DNA of 64,000 nt. Origin: Streptomyces sp. LaPpAH-108. GTDB lineage: Bacteria; Actinomycetota; Actinomycetes; Streptomycetales; Streptomycetaceae. The notes below the pieces were generated by a model that did no database searches, was not told the DNA's origin, and saw only the letters and a program-made list of their open reading frames with translations. Below are positions 51,927 to 60,016 of this stretch, piece after piece. The stretch is from positions 372,001 through 436,000 of the forward strand of contig NZ_KB891988.1 in the NCBI RefSeq assembly GCF_000373625.1. Direction: 5' to 3'. The translations under genes were made by a program, and so were the position numbers. Each line of letters opens with the position of its first letter. Position 1 is the stretch's first letter.

Positions 51927-51965
51927 GCGGGGGCTTCCGGGCGTTCTCCCGTCCGAAGTCCCCGC
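51927..51965 (+). terminator. terminator of the radical SAM/peptide operon
   Basis: gcgggggcttc (51927-51937) with gaagtccccgc (51955-51965), 11 bp with one G-U pair, 20 bp after the precursor stop. Confidence 0.75.
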
Positions 51966-52015
51966 ACCGCTGCCCGCCCACCCTCGCACCCGCTTCCGTG
52001 GAAGAATGAAGCCCC

Positions 52016-52837
52016 ATGGCGACCATCCGCATCGGCCTCGACCGACTGCCGCCCGCCGCTCGCGCCGCCGTCGAAGAGCACACCGGCCCCCTCCTCACGG
52101 TCGAGGAGACCGCCGAGGGCTTCAACAGCGAGATCGCGGCCCGTGTCACCTCCACCACGGGCACCTGGCACATCAAGGGCCTGCGCACCGATCACCCCCG
52201 CGTCTGGACCCAGCACCGGGAGGCCGCCGTCGCCCCCTTCCTCACCGGCCTGGCCCCCGCCCTCCGCTGGCGCGTCGAGGCCGCTGGTTGGGACCTCCTC
52301 GGCTTCGAAGCCCTCGCCGGTCACCACGCCGACTACGCCCCCGGATCCCCCGACCTCACCGAAGTCGCCTCCCTCCTGCGCCGCCTCGGCGAGACCTCCT
52401 GCCCCGACATCGAGCTACGCCACGCCGAGCAGCGTTTGGAACGCTACGCAGCCCACCGCGACGACCTCCGCTTCTTCGCCGGGGTCCACCTGCTCCACAC
52501 CGACCTGAACAACGCCAACGTCCTCGTCGACGATCAGGCTCTCCAGGGCGATCGGGCCCGCTTGGTCGACTGGGCCTGGGCGACCCGTGGCGCGGCGTGG
52601 CTCGACGCCGGGTACTGGGTCATCTGGCTCATCGCCGCCGGTCACGCCCCCGCATCCGCCGAACGCTGGGCCGCCGAGATCCCCTCCTGGCACACCGCAC
52701 CCGCCGAGGGCATCACCGCCTTCGCCGCCGCCAACGCCAACGTCTGGTCCGAGATCAGCACGGCCGACCCCGACCCATGGACCCTGCGCCTCGCGGCTGC
52801 CGCCACCGCCTGGTGCGCACATCGCAGGACTGGTTGA
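52016..52837 (+). CDS. aminoglycoside-phosphotransferase-like kinase
   Basis: 273 residues, APH/choline-kinase fold. Catalytic loop HLLHTDLNNANVLVDD (catalytic Asp, Asn), metal site ARLVDWAWATRGAAWLDAGYW (DWAW in place of the DFG-like DxD). The N-terminal glycine-rich part is weak: EETAEGFNSEIAARVTSTTGTWHIKGL, with a possible Lys in HIKG. Substrate unknown: antibiotic, small metabolite or peptide. Start ATG 52016. It ends 14 bp before the ppdK remnant, with high GC like the core genes. Confidence 0.83.
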   Translation: MATIRIGLDRLPPAARAAVEEHTGPLLTVEETAEGFNSEIAARVTSTTGTWHIKGLRTDHPRVWTQHREAAVAPFLTGLAPALRWRVEAAGWDLLGFEALAGHHADYAPGSPDLTEVASLLRRLGETSCPDIELRHAEQRLERYAAHRDDLRFFAGVHLLHTDLNNANVLVDDQALQGDRARLVDWAWATRGAAWLDAGYWVIWLIAAGHAPASAERWAAEIPSWHTAPAEGITAFAAANANVWSEISTADPDPWTLRLAAAATAWCAHRRTG

Positions 52838-52850
52838 GCCGAACTCCCAC

Positions 52851-53104
52851 GCGGCCGAGCGCAAGTCCACCGTGGACGATCCGCACGCCGAGATCATGGT
52901 CCCGCTCGTCGGTACGATCCAGGAACTGGAGACCGTCCGCGACGAGGTCGACCAGGTCATCGCGGAAGGCAGGGCGGAGGCGGGTACGCGGCTGAAGCTT
53001 GCCATCGGCACGACTACGTCTCCTGCTCCCCCTTCCGCATCCTGGTAGCCCGCCTGGAAGTGGGCCGCGTGGCGACTCAGTCCACGGGCAGCGGCCACCG
53101 CTGA
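52851..53104 (+). pseudogene. diverged 3' fragment of a ppdK copy
   Basis: Translates in one frame as AERKSTVDDPHAEIMVPLVG, TIQELETVRDEVDQVIAEG, TRLKLAIGT, matching residues of PpdK from about 690 to 760. It then jumps, in another frame, to DYVSCSPFRILVARLEVGRV and ends GSGHR with a TGA at 53102. About 330 bp are lost between the halves, at a short shared cacga/tacgtc junction. The nucleotide identity to the intact gene is roughly 80 percent in the coding part, though the non-coding part that follows is almost identical (direct repeat). Confidence 0.85.
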
Positions 53105-53118
53105 GCCCCGGAGCCCGT

Positions 53119-53207
53119 CGTCGGTCCCCGACCCTCACCACCGATCGACGACGGCTCCGGCGCCACAAGAGGGGGCGGCACCCTGTGCGGGGGTGCCGCC
53201 CCTTCGC
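53119..53207 (+). repeat. right copy of the ~88-bp direct repeat, with second ppdK-type terminator
   Basis: Matches 46265-46352 except one inserted A and one T-to-C change, including the hairpin gcggcaccc/gggtgccgc. It starts 14 bp after the stop of the ppdK fragment. Confidence 0.9.
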
Positions 53208-53215
53208 GCGCCTGG

Positions 53216-54100
53216 TCACTCCTCGGCGAACAGATCCGCCGCGTTCGTCGCATGGACGGCTCGCTGGAACCACGTGTCCAACTGGTCCGGGTCCTCGCAG
53301 GTGTTGACCCGGGCGCGGATGTCGTCGGGGACGGAGAGGGCTCGGCATTCGAGGGCGCGGATGATCAGCTCCCGCTGACTCTCGACACGTCCCTCCTCGC
53401 GCCCCTCCTCGCGTACCTGCTCGGCCAGCGGGTGGCGCCAGAAGTACTGGATGGCTGTCATCAGGTCCCTCCACATCTGCTTCGCCTGGGGGTCGGCCAG
53501 GCATGAGTCGACAAACTGCACGAAGACCGCGGCGTTTTCGGGGTCGATGGTCCGCAGGGCGGATGCCAGGGATTTCAGTATGGCGGCGGACTGGGGGCCG
53601 CGCCCGTGTGTCATCGCCGAAAGCACCGCAAGGGGTACGTCCCGTTCGGCCTGCCGCTCGTCCGAGATGACGGGGACGTTGTCCGGGCCCAGTACGAGTG
53701 GCCGTACCGTCAGCGAGTGCCAGTCGCGGAAGCCGAGCCGGATCGGGCGGGCCGCCCACTTCGCGGTGGCGCTGCTCTGCGTGGTGACGATGAGGATCGG
53801 CTCGCAACGGTACTTCTCGTACAAAAATGACAGGTAGTACGGCCAGCTGCCCCGTTTGCGATCGTCCACCTTCCCCTGGGACTCGACCACGAGCAGGTAC
53901 GTGCCGTCGTCCGTCTCGGCCCGCAGCAGCGTGTCCACGCGTCGCTCGACCGGTTCGATCTCGGTGAGGTCCACGTTCAGCGCGGCGATCTCGCGTGGCT
54001 CGGGAAACGGTACGTGCAGTACCTGCTGCAGCGCCCGGGTCAACAGCGCCGGGTCTTTCTGGAAGATCCGGTGCAACGCCTCATGCGACGAGCCGACCAT
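53216..54100 (-). CDS. Rpn/YhgA-like PD-(D/E)XK nuclease-fold protein
   Basis: 294 residues. VGSSHEALHRIFQKDPALLTRALQQVL, then VDTLLRAETDDGTYLLVVESQGKVDDRKRGSWPYYLSFLYEKY with the Asp...ExQxK order of the Rpn/PD-(D/E)XK superfamily. The C-terminus is helical (EQVREEGREEGRVESQREL, a typical Rpn tail). Family members are recombination-promoting endonucleases or relatives; many Streptomyces copies are of unknown role. Start ATG 54100 with AAAGGGGGAG just upstream. It lies directly next to the right-hand direct repeat of the island. Confidence 0.78.
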   Translation of the reverse strand: MVGSSHEALHRIFQKDPALLTRALQQVLHVPFPEPREIAALNVDLTEIEPVERRVDTLLRAETDDGTYLLVVESQGKVDDRKRGSWPYYLSFLYEKYRCEPILIVTTQSSATAKWAARPIRLGFRDWHSLTVRPLVLGPDNVPVISDERQAERDVPLAVLSAMTHGRGPQSAAILKSLASALRTIDPENAAVFVQFVDSCLADPQAKQMWRDLMTAIQYFWRHPLAEQVREEGREEGRVESQRELIIRALECRALSVPDDIRARVNTCEDPDQLDTWFQRAVHATNAADLFAEE

Positions 54101-54285
54101 CAGCTCCCCCTTTCGTACGACGTGATCAACGAGTCGCGTCGCCGTCAGGTCGTGCCGCGCGAGGGAGCGCGTGGAAGCGTGGCCCGCAGCGTGACACGCC
54201 GTCGCAACACCCCCTTCGCAATCGTCCCGCATCGTTGATCGCTGGGACGGGCATCGATGACGGAAGACAGACAAGGGGTGCGCGC

Positions 54286-55530
54286 ATGGCGGTCAGTCGT
54301 AGGGCGTTGTTGGGTGCGAGCGCAGGGGTTGGGTTCCTCGCCGCCTGTGGGAGCAACACCGGTCGGGGCGAGGGTGGTTCAGGGACGCGGATTTCGCAGT
54401 GGTACCACCAGTATGGCGAAGCCGGGACCGAGCAGGCCGTCAAGCGGTACGCCGCCGCCTACGACAAGGCCGACGTCAGTGTGCAGTGGCGGCCCGGTGA
54501 CTACGACCGGCAGACCGCTGCCGCGTTGCTCACCGATTCCGGGCCGGATGTGTTCGAGGGGAGTCCTACGCTCGATCAGATCCAGGGGGGTCAAGTCGTC
54601 GACCTCACCGAGCTGTTGGACGGAGTGAAGGACGACTTCAACCCCGCCGTGCTCACGCCGAAGACGTACGACGGGAAGATCTGGGGCATTCCGCAGGTCA
54701 TCGACATGCAGATGCTCTACTACCGCAAGAGCCTGTTGAAGGATGCCGGGGTCGAGCCGCCCACCTCCCTGGACGCCCTCGTGGACGCTGCCAAGCGGCT
54801 CACCACCAGCAAGACCAAGGGTCTCTTCCTCGGCAACGACGGCGGCGCGGGTGTCCTCGGCGGAACTCCCCTCAACGCGGCCGGACTTCAGCTCGTCACC
54901 GAGGACGGGAAGGTCGGGTTCGACGACCCCGCCGCCGCCCGTACCCTCGGCAAGCTGCACCAGTTGTACGCCGACAAGTCCCTGCTGCTCGGCGCGCCCG
55001 CCGACTGGTCGGACCCCGCCGCGTTCCTCCAGGGGCTCACGGCGATGCAGTGGTCGGGGCTGTGGGCGCTGCCGCAGGTGAAGAAGGAACTCGGGGACGA
55101 CTTCGGGGTGTTGCCCTTCCCGAAGGACGGCCCGCAGGGGGCGCCCGCCGTGCCCGTGGGTGCGTACGGCTCCGCGGTCAGCGCGCGCGGCAAGCACCGG
55201 GAGGCCGCCAAAGAGTACGTGAAGTGGCTCTGGGTCGAACGCACCGACTACCAGGAGGACTTCGCCCTCTCCTACGGCTTCCACATCCCGGCCCGGATCT
55301 CCCTCGCCAAGAAGGCGGCCAAGCTGCGGACCGGTCCCGCCGCCGACGCCGTCCGCTTCACCACCGACCACGGCCACGCCCAGCCGCTGCTGTGGACCCC
55401 GGCGAACCAGACCGCCTACCAGGACGGCCTCAGCCGGATCATCAAGGACGGCGCGCATCCCGAGACCGAACTCCGGTCCGTCGTAAGGAAAGTGGCCGCC
55501 GAACTCGACCGGGTGAAGAAGAAGTCGTGA
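54286..55530 (+). CDS. ABC sugar transporter, solute-binding lipoprotein
   Basis: 414 residues. Tat-like/lipoprotein signal: MAVSRRALLGASAGVGFLAAC with twin Arg and lipobox LAAC. Family 1 extracellular sugar-binding fold: DVSVQWRPGDYDRQTAAALLTDSGPDVFEG, GLFLGNDGGAGV. Delivers an unknown carbohydrate to the two permeases encoded next. The stop overlaps the next start (GTGA). The promoter lies in the 185-bp region shared with the divergent Rpn-like gene. Confidence 0.93.
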   Translation: MAVSRRALLGASAGVGFLAACGSNTGRGEGGSGTRISQWYHQYGEAGTEQAVKRYAAAYDKADVSVQWRPGDYDRQTAAALLTDSGPDVFEGSPTLDQIQGGQVVDLTELLDGVKDDFNPAVLTPKTYDGKIWGIPQVIDMQMLYYRKSLLKDAGVEPPTSLDALVDAAKRLTTSKTKGLFLGNDGGAGVLGGTPLNAAGLQLVTEDGKVGFDDPAAARTLGKLHQLYADKSLLLGAPADWSDPAAFLQGLTAMQWSGLWALPQVKKELGDDFGVLPFPKDGPQGAPAVPVGAYGSAVSARGKHREAAKEYVKWLWVERTDYQEDFALSYGFHIPARISLAKKAAKLRTGPAADAVRFTTDHGHAQPLLWTPANQTAYQDGLSRIIKDGAHPETELRSVVRKVAAELDRVKKKS

Positions 55531-56429
55531 GGCGTACGAACGCGCGGTGGTTCTGGGTCTTCGTCGGCCCCTTCGCCCTCGGACTCGCCCTGTTCACCTA
55601 CGTCCCGCTGCTGTGGAGCGTCGGCCTGAGCTTCTTCGACGCGCACAACACCGTCACGCCCACCCACTTCGTCGGGCTGGACAACTACACCGCGATGCTG
55701 AAGGACGACGCGTTCCGGGACAGCCTGAAGACCTTCCTCGTCTTCACCGCGTTCATCGTGCCCACCACCTACGCCGTCTCCCTCGCGCTCGCCCTGATGG
55801 TCAACCGGGTCCGCAGGGCGCGCGCCTTCTTCCGCTCGGTGTTCTTCCTGCCGGCCGCGTGCAGTTACGTCGTCGCGGCCCTGATCTGGAAGATGTCGGT
55901 CTTCAGCGGGGTGCGGTTCGGGCTGGCGAACACGGTCCTCGGCTGGTTCGGCGCCGACTCCGTGGCCTGGCTGTCCACCACGGACCCGCCCTGGTACTGG
56001 CTGGTCATCGTGACCGTACGGCTCTGGCTCCAGGCCGGTTTCTACATGATCCTCTTCCTCGCGGGGCTGCAGCGCATCGACCCGGCGCTGTACGAGGCCG
56101 CCGCCGTGGACGGCGCCAGGCCGGGCTGGACCGTGCTGCGCCACATCACGCTGCCCCAACTGCGGGCCACCTCGGTCGCGGTGATCCTGCTGCTCGTCGT
56201 CAACGCCTTCCAGGCCTTCGACGAGTTCTACAACCTGCTCTCCGACGCCCGGGGTTACCCGCCCTACGCCCGGCCCCCGCTCGTCTACCTCTACTACACG
56301 GCCCTCGGCGAGGGGCAGAACCTGGGCCTGGGCAGCGCCGGTGCCGTGATCCTCGCGCTGATCATCGCGGTCGTCACCGTGGGCCAGGCGCGCTGGCTGA
56401 AGCTCGGGAGGACCGACGCCGATGGATGA
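55527..56429 (+). CDS. ABC sugar transporter permease, MalF type
   Basis: 300 residues, six membrane helices. EAAAVDGARPGWTVLRHITLPQL is the EAA loop that contacts the ATPase. GTG 55527 overlaps the previous stop. No ATPase gene is nearby; streptomycetes usually use the shared ATPase MsiK for such importers. Confidence 0.93.
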   Translation: MRRTNARWFWVFVGPFALGLALFTYVPLLWSVGLSFFDAHNTVTPTHFVGLDNYTAMLKDDAFRDSLKTFLVFTAFIVPTTYAVSLALALMVNRVRRARAFFRSVFFLPAACSYVVAALIWKMSVFSGVRFGLANTVLGWFGADSVAWLSTTDPPWYWLVIVTVRLWLQAGFYMILFLAGLQRIDPALYEAAAVDGARPGWTVLRHITLPQLRATSVAVILLLVVNAFQAFDEFYNLLSDARGYPPYARPPLVYLYYTALGEGQNLGLGSAGAVILALIIAVVTVGQARWLKLGRTDADG

Positions 56430-57255
56430 CGCGCTCGTACGGGCCGGACGGGCCCTCAGGCTGGCCGTGCTGATCGCACTCGCGCTGCTCTTCCTGATCC
56501 CCTTCTACCTGCTGCTCCGCAACGGCCTGTCCACCGAGCGGGAGATCACCTCGCCGGAGTGGACCTTCTTCCCGCACGAGCTGCGCTGGGACAACGTCCA
56601 CGAGCTGTTCGCGGACACCTCCGTCCCCTTCGCCCGCTCCCTGCTCAACTCCGCGCTGATCGCCGTCGCCACCACCCTCGGCACCCTCCTGCTCGCCTCC
56701 CTCGCGGGCTACGGCCTCGCCCGCATCCCCTACCGGCACGCGAACAAGGTCTTCTACGGCGTCCTCGGCACCCTGCTGATCCCGGCCGCCGTCACCTTCG
56801 TGCCCAGCTTCGTGCTGGTGTCCTCGCTGGGCTGGATCTCCACGCTGCGCGGCCTGATCGTGCCGACGCTGTTCTCGGCGTTCGCGTGCTTCGTGTTCCG
56901 GCAGTACTTCCTGGGGTTTCCAAGGGAGTTGGAGGACGCGGCACAGGTCGACGGGCTCGGCCACTGGCGCACGTACTGGCTCGTCGTCGTGCCGAACGCG
57001 CGGCCGGTGTTCGCGGCCGTCGGCACGATCGTGTTCCTCGGCGCCTGGAACTCCTTCCTGTGGCCCCTGGTCATCGGCCAGGACCGCGACACCTGGACGG
57101 TCCAGGTGGCCCTGTCGTCCTTCACCACCTCCCAAGTGATCCGTCTGCACGAACTGTTCGTCGCGTCGGCGGTCTCGATCCTGCCGCTGCTCCTGGTCTT
57201 CCTCGTCTTCCAGCGGTGGATCGTGGTGGGGGTGGAGCGGTCCGGGATCGACTGA
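56422..57255 (+). CDS. ABC sugar transporter permease, MalG type
   Basis: 277 residues, six membrane helices. EDAAQVDGLGHWRTYWLVVVPNARP is the EAA loop. The ATG at 56422 overlaps the previous gene by 8 bp. Ends 13 bp before the convergent sortase gene. Confidence 0.93.
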   Translation: MDDALVRAGRALRLAVLIALALLFLIPFYLLLRNGLSTEREITSPEWTFFPHELRWDNVHELFADTSVPFARSLLNSALIAVATTLGTLLLASLAGYGLARIPYRHANKVFYGVLGTLLIPAAVTFVPSFVLVSSLGWISTLRGLIVPTLFSAFACFVFRQYFLGFPRELEDAAQVDGLGHWRTYWLVVVPNARPVFAAVGTIVFLGAWNSFLWPLVIGQDRDTWTVQVALSSFTTSQVIRLHELFVASAVSILPLLLVFLVFQRWIVVGVERSGID

Positions 57256-57268
57256 GCCATTCCCGAAC

Positions 57269-57895
57269 TCAGGCCTTGCGGCTGCCCGTCAGGTGTGCGA
57301 ACACCACCACGTTCCCCTGATAACCGGTCGACCTGGAGTAGCCCCCACCGCACGTGATCACCCGCAACTCCGGGCGCGTGGACGCGCCGTACACCTTCTC
57401 GTCCGGGAAGTTCTTCGCCGAGTAGACCTCGACGGCGTCGACCGCGAAGACCGCGATCGTGGCGTCCTCGCGGTCGATCTCGATCGTGGTGCCGCGCTTC
57501 AGGGCACCGAGGTCGTAGAAGACGGCGGGGCCCTCGGTGTTGTCGACGTGGCCCGCCACGACGGCGGTGCCGGTGGAGCCGGGGGCGGTGCCCGCCTCGT
57601 ACCAGCCCGCGAGGTTCTTCTCCGCCGGGGGCGGGACGTCCAGGCTGCCGGAGGGGGTCAGGGAGAGGCCCATCAGGGGGGCGTCGACGTGGATCGCGGG
57701 GATGCGGATGCGGGTCGGCGGGGACGGGTCGAGGGCGGGGGCCGCGCTGTGTTCGCCGCCCGGTTCGGGGCGGCCCTCGGCGGCGGAGGGCTGGGGCGGG
57801 GCGTGGGTGCCGGTGCCGTCGCCGAGCAGCCAGACGCCCGAGGCGAGCGCCACCACCGTCACGGCGGCTATCGCGGCGTCACCCAGTCTGCGCAT
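57269..57895 (-). CDS. class F sortase
   Basis: 208 residues. N-terminal membrane anchor (DAAIAAVTVVALASGVWLLG), then a disordered Pro-rich linker, and the sortase domain: VDAPLMGLSLTPSGSLDVPPP, TAVVAGHVDN (catalytic His in GH-D), VITCGGG with catalytic Cys, and the later Arg in SRSTGYQ. Class F enzymes are common in actinobacteria and transpeptidate or hydrolyse sorting signals. Start ATG 57895 with AAGGGGG upstream. The gene that follows upstream, a secreted membrane-tailed protein, is the likely partner. Confidence 0.93.
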   Translation of the reverse strand: MRRLGDAAIAAVTVVALASGVWLLGDGTGTHAPPQPSAAEGRPEPGGEHSAAPALDPSPPTRIRIPAIHVDAPLMGLSLTPSGSLDVPPPAEKNLAGWYEAGTAPGSTGTAVVAGHVDNTEGPAVFYDLGALKRGTTIEIDREDATIAVFAVDAVEVYSAKNFPDEKVYGASTRPELRVITCGGGYSRSTGYQGNVVVFAHLTGSRKA

Positions 57896-58022
57896 GTGAA
57901 CCCCCTTACCGTGCACGCGTCTCCACGAGGTGGACCCCCGTCCCCCTCCGGGCCGCGAGGGGCATCGGACCCGGAGGGGGCGGGACGTGCGGTACCGGCC
58001 GACGGACAGCGGAGGGTGTCCG

Positions 58023-58595
58023 TCAGATCCCGTCGCCTCTCGCCCGGCGATGCAGGAGCCAGGTACCGCCCGCGGCGGCGACGGCCAGTGCCGCCACGCC
58101 CGCCGCGGTCTGTGAGGGGCCGGGGCCTGGTGCCCCGCCGACCCCGGTCTTCAGGCTGCCGCGCGGCTGCGTCTGCGGCCCGGCCGCGCTCAGCGCCACC
58201 TTCAGGTCTCCCCGCACCTGCCGGTCGTCCTCGGCGCACCGCGCGACGATCTCGTACGTCCCCGGCTGCGCGCCCTCCGGGACCTGGAAGCGGCCGATCG
58301 CCTCGCCCTCGTGCGTGGTCGGCGCCAGCGGGAACGTCCCCGCGCCCACCGCGCCCGCGTCGCCGAGCGCGCTGCCCTGCTCGCCGCACGCCGCCGTGTT
58401 CACGGTGACCTCGCTGCCCGGCGTGGTCGTGGACGGGTACACCTGGAGGCCGCTCGCCGCGCCGCCCAGCCACAGGCTTGCGGCTGTGGCCGGTCGCAGC
58501 GGGGCCGCGTCCGCGTGGGCCGCCGGAGCGGTGGCGAGCCCTGCCGCGGCCACGGCGAGCGCGGTACCGGTCAGCAGACGGGCGGTGCGACGCAT
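58023..58595 (-). CDS. secreted protein with C-terminal membrane/sorting-like tail
   Basis: 190 residues. Signal peptide MRRTARLLTGTALAVAAAGL, cleavage near AHADA. Mature domain beta-rich, Ig-like, with two conserved-looking cysteines (AACGEQG and VARCAEDD). The C-terminus has a linker, a hydrophobic helix (AAGVAALAVAAAGGTWLL) and a short basic tail (HRRARGDGI): sorting-signal layout. No LPxTG is present; SLKTG, just ahead of the Gly/Pro linker, is the nearest thing to a motif. It sits 127 bp upstream of the class F sortase on the same strand, so a sortase substrate is likely. Confidence 0.8.
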   Translation of the reverse strand: MRRTARLLTGTALAVAAAGLATAPAAHADAAPLRPATAASLWLGGAASGLQVYPSTTTPGSEVTVNTAACGEQGSALGDAGAVGAGTFPLAPTTHEGEAIGRFQVPEGAQPGTYEIVARCAEDDRQVRGDLKVALSAAGPQTQPRGSLKTGVGGAPGPGPSQTAAGVAALAVAAAGGTWLLHRRARGDGI

Positions 58596-58929
58596 GGTGG
58601 TGCTCCCCAGGGCTTGTCCGACGTGAATCGTCCAGGGGCGAGCGCCCCTGCCCTACCGAGGTAAAGCCCAGAGCGCCCCCACCGCCTCCCGGGAACGGCC
58701 CCGCACTGCGGAGAACGGGTGGCGCCCCCGACCCCCACATGGGTGAGCGGCGGCTTGTCGACGCAGGTCAGGGGCGGGTACGGGGTGGACGGGGAAGAGC
58801 ACACGAATGGAGGGCCGGGCACAGATGAACGGGTGACCGGACCGACGGGCCGTCAGGAGCCCCGGGACCGACAAGCCCCGGCACCTCGGCAGCGCGGAAC
58901 CCCGGCACCCCGCCCCGGCCCACTCCCCG
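58596..58929. other. intergenic region, no gene seen
   Basis: 334 bp between the secreted-protein start and the end of the SanA-like gene. Contains the promoter of the minus-strand secreted protein; the open frames here are Pro/Arg-rich shadows without a ribosome site. Confidence 0.6.
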
Positions 58930-59616
58930 TCACCCCCGCGACGCCAGCGCCCGCTCCACCCCGTCCTCCTTCGGTCCCAGGAAGCGCGGGCCCGGTCGGA
59001 ACAGGACGTCCAGGCTTGCCTTGGCTGCCGCGAAGACCTCGCGGGTGCCGCCGTAGTACCAGGTCGCGTCGTGTTTGGCGGAGACTCCGACGCCGTACGA
59101 GCGCACGCCCGCCGCCTCGCAGAGGGCGACGGCGCGGCGGATGTGGAAGCCCTGGCTGATCAGGACCGCGCGGTCGACTCCGAACACCTTGCGGGCGCGT
59201 ACGCAGGAGTCCCAGGTGTCGAAGCCCGCGTAGTCCTCGACGATGCGGGCGGCGGGGACGCCGTGGTGGGTGAGGTAGGTGTGCATCGCGTCCGGTTCGT
59301 CGTAGTCCTCGCGGCTGTTGTCGCCGGTGACGAGGACGGCCTCGATCCGGCCCGCGCGGTAGAGGCGGGCCGCCGCGTCGAGGCGGTGGGCGAGGTACGG
59401 CGAGGGCTCGCCGTCCCAGAGTCCGGCGCCGAACACGATGGCGACCTGCTCGCGCGGCACGTCCGCGACCGTCCGCAGCCGGTCCGCCGTCGAGACGTAC
59501 AGCCAGGCGGAGGGGAGGAGCGCCAGGACACAGGCCGCCATGACGGCCTGGAGCAGGCGCCGTTGCCCGCGCCGGGTGCGCGGAAGACGCGGCAGGCGGG
59601 GCGGGCGGATCTTCAT
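58930..59616 (-). CDS. SanA/YdcF-like protein (DUF218 domain)
   Basis: 228 residues. A basic N-terminus and one membrane helix (AVMAACVLALLPSAWLYVS), then the DUF218 alpha/beta domain: VAIVFGAGLWDGEPSPYLAHRLDAAARLYRAGRIEAVLVTGDNSREDYDEP, AARIVEDYAGFDTWDSC, LISQGFHIRRAVALC. Resembles SanA, linked to cell-envelope barrier function. Biochemical activity unknown. Start ATG 59616 (MKIRPPRLP). Confidence 0.88.
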   Translation of the reverse strand: MKIRPPRLPRLPRTRRGQRRLLQAVMAACVLALLPSAWLYVSTADRLRTVADVPREQVAIVFGAGLWDGEPSPYLAHRLDAAARLYRAGRIEAVLVTGDNSREDYDEPDAMHTYLTHHGVPAARIVEDYAGFDTWDSCVRARKVFGVDRAVLISQGFHIRRAVALCEAAGVRSYGVGVSAKHDATWYYGGTREVFAAAKASLDVLFRPGPRFLGPKEDGVERALASRG

Positions 59617-59782
59617 ACGGGCTCCCGGAGGTCGTGTTCCGACCAGGGAGACGCGCGGGAAGGCACGGCGGTTCACAGGGGCTGAGCTGGTCGACTCGGT
59701 TCACAGGCCACTTCCCTGTACGCCGCGTGTCCGTGACGACACGGCAACGGACGCGCAACGTCGCCGGGGCAGGATGTCCCCC

Positions 59783-59965
59783 ATGACAGTGCCGGACTCG
59801 CTCAGCGACGATCTCCTCCCCGACCTCGGCAGCACGGCGCATCTCATGAGCAGCATCGGTGTCCGGCTCGCCGGCCAGCTGCGGCACGTCACCCCTCAGG
59901 GCCGCCCCCGCTCCGACGCGTCGCCCGCCGCTCGAAAACCCCACAAAAGCGCCACAAACGGATAG
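59783..59965 (+). CDS. small hypothetical protein
   Basis: 60 residues: MTVPDSLSDDLLPDLGSTAHLMSSIGVRLAGQ, then a basic, low-complexity tail. GGGGCAGG lies 11-17 bp upstream; an ATG at 59774 adds three residues. The first half looks folded and helical, the second is Pro/Lys/Arg-rich. Not recognised; it stands alone ahead of dgt by 51 bp and may be co-transcribed with it. Weakly supported. Confidence 0.4.
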   Translation: MTVPDSLSDDLLPDLGSTAHLMSSIGVRLAGQLRHVTPQGRPRSDASPAARKPHKSATNG

Positions 59966-60016
59966 CCGCCCGCACCGCCTTCCCCGATCGTCACCGCCGC
60001 CGCTTACTGTCGAGAC

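Larger units (their letters stand above)
46353..53118. mobile_element. candidate genomic island between duplicated ppdK 3' ends
   Basis: 6.8 kb between the direct repeats at 46265-46352 and 53119-53207. Within it: clearly lower GC over 46.7-48.3 kb, genes without obvious core function (membrane protein, DUF6414-like, methyltransferase, GntR, radical SAM, short peptide, kinase), and at the right end a decayed ppdK fragment. No integrase or transposase is visible, so the mode of arrival is unknown: site-specific insertion at the 3' end of ppdK, or tandem duplication followed by insertion and decay. Confidence 0.5.

Noticed and set aside
54286..57255. Expected ATPase gene of the sugar ABC importer
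   Set aside because: None present; streptomycetes commonly use the shared MsiK ATPase, so this is not an unusual loss.
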